A stretch of 64,000 bases of DNA from Lachnospiraceae bacterium A4 (GTDB taxonomy: Bacteria; Bacillota; Clostridia; Lachnospirales; Lachnospiraceae), in the NCBI GenBank assembly GCA_000403215.2, contig KE159538.1, positions 596,440-660,439 of the forward strand, in the 5' to 3' direction. The notes beneath the pieces are model-generated. The model had not been told where the DNA came from and made no database searches. It was given only the letters and a program-made list of their open reading frames with translations. Of this stretch, positions 61,301-64,000 are shown one piece after another. Both the position numbers and the translations under genes were made by a program. Each line of letters opens with the position of its first letter. The first letter of the stretch is position 1.

Positions 61301-62555
61301 AGACAAGATGCTGCGCCAGCACGTCCAAACACTGTACAGGCGGATGAATATGCTCTACACCGCCCTGTCTTGCAAGCTGTGCAGTCATGCCGCAGGAGAC
61401 ACACTCCGCCGCCGTCCTTGGAAACAGGTACATGACGCTTGTCCGCCCCGGATTGTGTCCAGCGCGCCCCAGCCGCTGCATTGTGCTGGATACAGTGCGC
61501 GGACATCCGACTTGCAGTACCTTGTCAATCTCCCCCACATCAATGCCAAGCTCCATCGAGGAGGTGGCACACAAGAGCCGCAGCCTGCCATCGCGCAGCG
61601 CCTCCTCTGTCTCTTTTCGCTGTTCTTTTGAGAGGCTGCCGTGATGCACGCGCGCAAAGTCCTCCCCGCCAATCAGATTCACATAATACGCAAGCTTCTC
61701 CGCGTACCTTCTGCCCTCCACAAAAGCAATCACGCTGCGGCTTCCATGGCAGTACTCATAGACCAGTGCGCTCAGTTCCTCCCAGACTGGGTCCTTTCTT
61801 TTGTTCCGCACAGAATCTGCATACGGTCCCAGGATATCAAGGCGGATTTCTTTTTTCATGGCGGGCGCTGCGATCACAACCTCCTCCGGTGCCAGATATT
61901 CTGCAGCCTCCTCCAAAGGTTCTATCGTGGCAGAAAGCCCAATCCGCTGTAGTGGTGCGCCGCACAGAATATCCAGACGTGCGAGGGAAAGCATCAGATG
62001 TGCACCGCGTTTTGTGTCGATCAATGCATGCAGCTCGTCAATAATCACTGTTTTTGCCGTTGCCAGCACATTTTGTCCTGTCTTGCTGGTCAGCATCAAA
62101 TACAGGGATTCGGGTGTGATAATCAGGATATGGGGCGGCTTTTTAACCATCTGCTGCCTGTCCCTCTGGGGAGTGTCTCCCGTCCGAATGCCAACGGTTA
62201 TCTCCGCCTGTGATCCGGCGCCGCTGCCAATCCCATCCAGCGGACGCCTTAAATTTTCACGGATATCCGCCGCGAGCGACTTTAGCGGTGAGACATAGAT
62301 TAAGCACAGTTCTTGCTGTAATGTCCCCTCCTCAGCCTGCCGCTTCATCTGGTCCAAGAAAACAAGGAACGCAGAAAGTGTCTTTCCCGTTCCTGTAGGC
62401 GCTGATACCAGCACATGTCTTCCTGCTTTGATGCCAGGCCATGCCTCCTTTTGTACTAAAGTAGGTTCGCCAAGCGTGTCTTGAAACCATTTTTGTGTCT
62501 CTTTCTCAAACAGTGTTAATACATTTTCTACTGTATCCAATCTCTGACTCTCCAC
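58323..62555 (-). CDS. Lhr-type large ATP-dependent DEAD/H-box helicase
   Basis: 1410 residues. The N-terminal Lhr core (about 1-870) carries Walker A VSAPTGTGKTLSAFLVF, motif II IDELHALIDTKRGAHL (DELH), motif III LSATIEPLEEA, motif V MELGIDVGEID and motif VI QRLGRAGHNPGR. The long C-terminal part (about 870-1410) is helical and shares the length of full-size Lhr proteins. Lhr proteins unwind 3'-tailed RNA:DNA hybrids and act in repair. A GTG start with a weak site at 62553-62555. Flanked by a TIGR02452 protein and an RNase H gene further left. Confidence 0.9.
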   Translation of the reverse strand: MESQRLDTVENVLTLFEKETQKWFQDTLGEPTLVQKEAWPGIKAGRHVLVSAPTGTGKTLSAFLVFLDQMKRQAEEGTLQQELCLIYVSPLKSLAADIRENLRRPLDGIGSGAGSQAEITVGIRTGDTPQRDRQQMVKKPPHILIITPESLYLMLTSKTGQNVLATAKTVIIDELHALIDTKRGAHLMLSLARLDILCGAPLQRIGLSATIEPLEEAAEYLAPEEVVIAAPAMKKEIRLDILGPYADSVRNKRKDPVWEELSALVYEYCHGSRSVIAFVEGRRYAEKLAYYVNLIGGEDFARVHHGSLSKEQRKETEEALRDGRLRLLCATSSMELGIDVGEIDKVLQVGCPRTVSSTMQRLGRAGHNPGRTSVMYLFPRTAAECVSCGMTAQLARQGGVEHIHPPVQCLDVLAQHLVSMAAFQSYTLEDVMEILPRAWNFREITREDVQSVLCMLAGDYEHARELPVRPRILYDRLHERVEGDGYSRMLAVSAGGTIPDKGLYTVKTEDGVKLGEVDEEFVYESQRGDRFILGAFAWKITNISRDLVTVVQAHVEGARLPFWKGEIKGRDRHTGEAFGRMFHMLQQAYEDGKLSEALHQMGLDSTAVSLAAGYLERQIKALGCLQDDKTILVEHFRDSSGNSQLMFHSVFGRRINAPLSLLAAQTARERLGIEIGSVDEEDGFLLYSYGSRTLPEGILQSISPDTCVRKLEILLPAAPVFNMAFRYNCGRALMMGVRKNSRQPLWKQRLKSAELLEQVVREDRHPLIRETRQECMQELWDAEGVRELLCEICAGTVKVREIYTETASPMSLPLQWAQEAAVMYDYAPTPRGIHNAVEDMLKEAVKPGSQELSQLQEYHLLREKLPKDARQLHALLMTEGDLAAGELEVPVEWLDSLAQNGRVCYLEQGLWIAAEETEKYAEALGTAVLADNTADFAAKPCEAQLQIVRRMLRYRGAADVAQTASRYGLPFSLAEAILEELCSRKEAVRQDGKYYHAELYRRAGIQTLKNRRNEAQTCPAQTYAALLLSRMESSAPAKEALTEVLKYYAGTTLPVSYWEDILFPRWVKQYKETVLDAYLAEGEVFWCIQGKGGLRFELQEGIDWDAAPDSLLSAVDGELSEKEQLLYHTLQKRGASFMQSLNNVFGSESPYDTLMSLMEKGLVCADSFVPVRQWRNQEHTKKVTAKQRVSMHVKALRAGRWDLVRPLRQATDAQSDEQSLKTALEQCFDRYIIVCRETAAVCGLAWQEALSVLRVWEYTGQARRGYFVEGLSGAQFLRGNEYEAVVRQLARNGQTIPKEIVWVNAADPVQCWGKLLPHMEGRSFINVPGTAVACCGGMPAAVIERQGATLRVFEEELAEACLAEFSACYKKGKLFPARKRIVVKNYPDFAGEALTRAGFFREMQDYVLYR

Positions 62556-62614
62556 CTTCTATTCTCAAAAACTGTGAACAAACAACCCGCGCAGTCTCCA
62601 AAAAATTCTGATAT

Positions 62615-63484
62615 CTATGGCTGAAATACGTTGCAGAATGCCTCGTAATTGCGCGCATCGCGCGATCTGCAATAAACTGCAAACTCAATCACACAAAAAT
62701 CATACAAAAACTCTTGTATTATTTCATGAAATGCTTCTGACACAAGCCATGCCGGATTGTGAAAGGCTCCGCAGCCAAATGCGCCAAGTATCAAAATCTC
62801 TTCTTTTTCCTTCTTTGCGATGGACAAAATCCTTCTTAGCCGTTTTTTGTGCAGCTCTTTCAACTGCGCAACAGAAAGCTCTGACACTTTCGTGCCGCTG
62901 CCCGGATTCATCGCATTTGAAGGATTTTCCCGCAAATTGGGTGCCGCACACGTAATCACATCCACACTGTACCATTCTGCTTCACTCATCAGCCTGTATT
63001 GGTCATCGTCTGTCTTAAAAACTACAACGCCCGGCGTAAAAATACAGTCATCATTGTATGTAGCATTCATTTTTCGCTGCTTTATGAGTGTCTTGTGCTG
63101 CTGGTAAAAATCCCTGCGCATTGCTTCTGAGTTCAGATTCGGATAGAGCGTGCTGCACCTGCAAATACATTCCTCCTGCGCAGACGCACCCCTCGCGACT
63201 CCGCCGCCCGGATTTGTCGCGGACGCAAAGTTATGGACACAGATCTTCCTCCCTCTGTACGCCTCATTTCCTGCCGCTTCGAGACTGCGCTTCTTGGAAA
63301 CAATAATTTTTGCAGGGTTCTCATACCGCTTGGTCTGATCCGCTGTATCGTTCATCTCGTCCCGCATTAAATACTGTTTTTGATCTGATGCTGCAACCGC
63401 ATTTTTCAATGTGTCATTTGTCTGGCAAAGCTGCATTGTGTCTTGAAAAATTTCTTTATATGTTTCCCTTTTATCATAGGACAT
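62615..63484 (-). CDS. TIGR02452 family protein (microbial PARG-like macro domain)
   Basis: 289 residues. The loop NPGGGVARGASAQEEC contains GGG-x7-QEE (residues 93-105), the catalytic signature of bacterial-type poly(ADP-ribose) glycohydrolases. The N-terminal helix region and C-terminal GAFGCGAFHNPAWLVSEAF complete the macro-like fold. Such enzymes remove or process ADP-ribose. It has its own promoter at 63522-63550. Located 60 nt upstream of the Lhr helicase gene, in the same direction. Function in ADP-ribose turnover is inferred from the motif. Confidence 0.88.
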   Translation of the reverse strand: MSYDKRETYKEIFQDTMQLCQTNDTLKNAVAASDQKQYLMRDEMNDTADQTKRYENPAKIIVSKKRSLEAAGNEAYRGRKICVHNFASATNPGGGVARGASAQEECICRCSTLYPNLNSEAMRRDFYQQHKTLIKQRKMNATYNDDCIFTPGVVVFKTDDDQYRLMSEAEWYSVDVITCAAPNLRENPSNAMNPGSGTKVSELSVAQLKELHKKRLRRILSIAKKEKEEILILGAFGCGAFHNPAWLVSEAFHEIIQEFLYDFCVIEFAVYCRSRDARNYEAFCNVFQP

Positions 63485-63521
63485 TGCTTTTTCACACTCC
63501 TTTTATCTTATTGTTTATTTG

Positions 63522-63550
63522 ATAATATCATTTTTTAAAAGCAATGTCAA
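63522..63550 (-). promoter_or_regulatory. Promoter of the TIGR02452 gene
   Basis: On the minus strand TTGACA (63545-63550), a 17-nt spacer and TATTAT (63522-63527); an excellent consensus. Confidence 0.85.
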
Positions 63551-63556
63551 GAATAA

Positions 63557-64000
63557 TTATCTTATTTTCTGAATCTTGGGAATCCCTGTTTTTTCAGTCA
63601 ATGCAGCCTTTGCCAGTTTGTCTGCCTCCTCATTATATTTGTCACCGGTGTGCGCAGCGATTTTCTGAAAGGTAATCTGTATCCGGCTGGCGCATCCGCG
63701 CATGAACTCCGCATACTTCTGTGTCAGCTTATTGTTTGTTTTCCAGCCTCCAGTCGCCCACATCTCGATGCCCATATAGTCATAGCAGATTTTTACTGCC
63801 GTATAGCCGTTGACCTCACACCACTTCACCGCATACATCGCCCCCAGCATTTCCCCAGTGACATTGCGCAGTGCCAGCGATTCCGGATTGTCTCCATTTC
63901 CAGATTCGCGGATAATCTCCCCGTCTGGCATCAGAAGAACACAGCCAAAAGAGTATCTGCCAAGCTCTTTGTGAAAACTGCCGTCAACATAGGCGACTAC
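63557..64000 (-). CDS. rnhA: Ribonuclease H (RNase HI type), cut by the window edge
   Basis: The reading frame runs from 63557 to the window end without a start, giving at least 147 residues. Upstream of the first ATG in the window it continues as VVAYVDGSFHKELGRYSFG, the first catalytic Asp of RNase HI. The further catalytic residues are Glu in GEMLGAMYAV, Asp in KICYDYMGI and Asp in EEADKLAK. It cleaves RNA in RNA:DNA hybrids. An N-terminal hybrid-binding domain could lie beyond the edge. Confidence 0.93.
   Translation of the reverse strand, partial: VVAYVDGSFHKELGRYSFGCVLLMPDGEIIRESGNGDNPESLALRNVTGEMLGAMYAVKWCEVNGYTAVKICYDYMGIEMWATGGWKTNNKLTQKYAEFMRGCASRIQITFQKIAAHTGDKYNEEADKLAKAALTEKTGIPKIQKIR

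Noticed and set aside
60807-61631. 274-codon plus-strand open frame
   Set aside because: It lies entirely inside the Lhr helicase gene, has no ribosome site and its Arg/Pro/Cys-rich product is typical of an antisense shadow.
1-64000. tRNA, rRNA, CRISPR array or complete insertion sequence
   Set aside because: Looked for acceptor/T-loop patterns, regularly spaced repeats and transposase motifs; none could be supported. Short tRNA-like strings were isolated.

Overview
The window reads as a chromosomal segment of a Gram-positive, low-to-mid GC Clostridia member, most likely Lachnospiraceae. The inference rests on a T-box-controlled prolyl-tRNA synthetase, Shine-Dalgarno sites of the AGGAGG type at nearly every gene, lipobox-anchored binding proteins, YesM/YesN-type sugar sensing, an MglBAC galactose importer, a PF09820-type AAA-ATPase/nuclease and tandem-domain bacteriohemerythrin. 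No rRNA, tRNA, CRISPR array, complete insertion sequence or phage gene was seen.

Layout. 0.1-6 kb: housekeeping genes (proS with T-box leader, a pair of flavodoxin-like genes, a secreted GHL10 glycosidase, pgi). 6-9.4 kb: an unknown membrane protein, a BrnT/BrnA toxin-antitoxin pair whose promoter abuts the toxin start codon, and a leucine-rich-repeat protein. 9.4-14.2 kb: a response regulator/histidine kinase pair followed by a three-gene ABC-2 exporter; the same AT-rich direct-repeat operator precedes both transcription units, and a 68-nt palindromic element lies between one copy and the regulator gene. 14.2-15.3 kb: a small lipoprotein, a frameshifted XRE regulator and an Rpn-like remnant.

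15.4-25.2 kb: a sugar-sensing and uptake block. It holds a GntR/LacI hybrid repressor, a three-component sensor (membrane-anchored sugar-binding protein, YesM kinase, YesN regulator) and an mglB-mglA-mglC operon that ends with a small membrane protein carrying an InlB-like repeat. 25.4-30.8 kb: a second two-component system plus a MacB/FtsX-type ABC transporter, with near-identical inverted repeats at the same distance upstream of both -10 boxes, resembling a peptide-antibiotic detoxification module. 30.8-35.6 kb: a CUT1-type oligosaccharide ABC importer with a leaderless sialidase-fold enzyme inside the operon.

35.8-54.9 kb is patchier and looks accessory: tandem hemerythrin, a lone ABC exporter, a large lipoprotein whose reading frame continues past its stop codon, a decayed sugar isomerase behind an intact promoter, a GNAT enzyme, an ECF sigma/anti-sigma pair, an AraC-GGDEF fusion, a MerR(TipAS)/ABC unit, a TetR remnant, a BspA-like LRR protein, a Nudix hydrolase, an XRE regulator, an AAA-ATPase/nuclease and a SUFU-domain protein. 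54.9-64 kb returns to conserved genes: MgtC-like, dtd, a HAD phosphatase overlapping a UDP-sugar pyrophosphorylase, an Lhr-type helicase, a TIGR02452 (microbial PARG-like) protein and an RNase H cut by the window edge.
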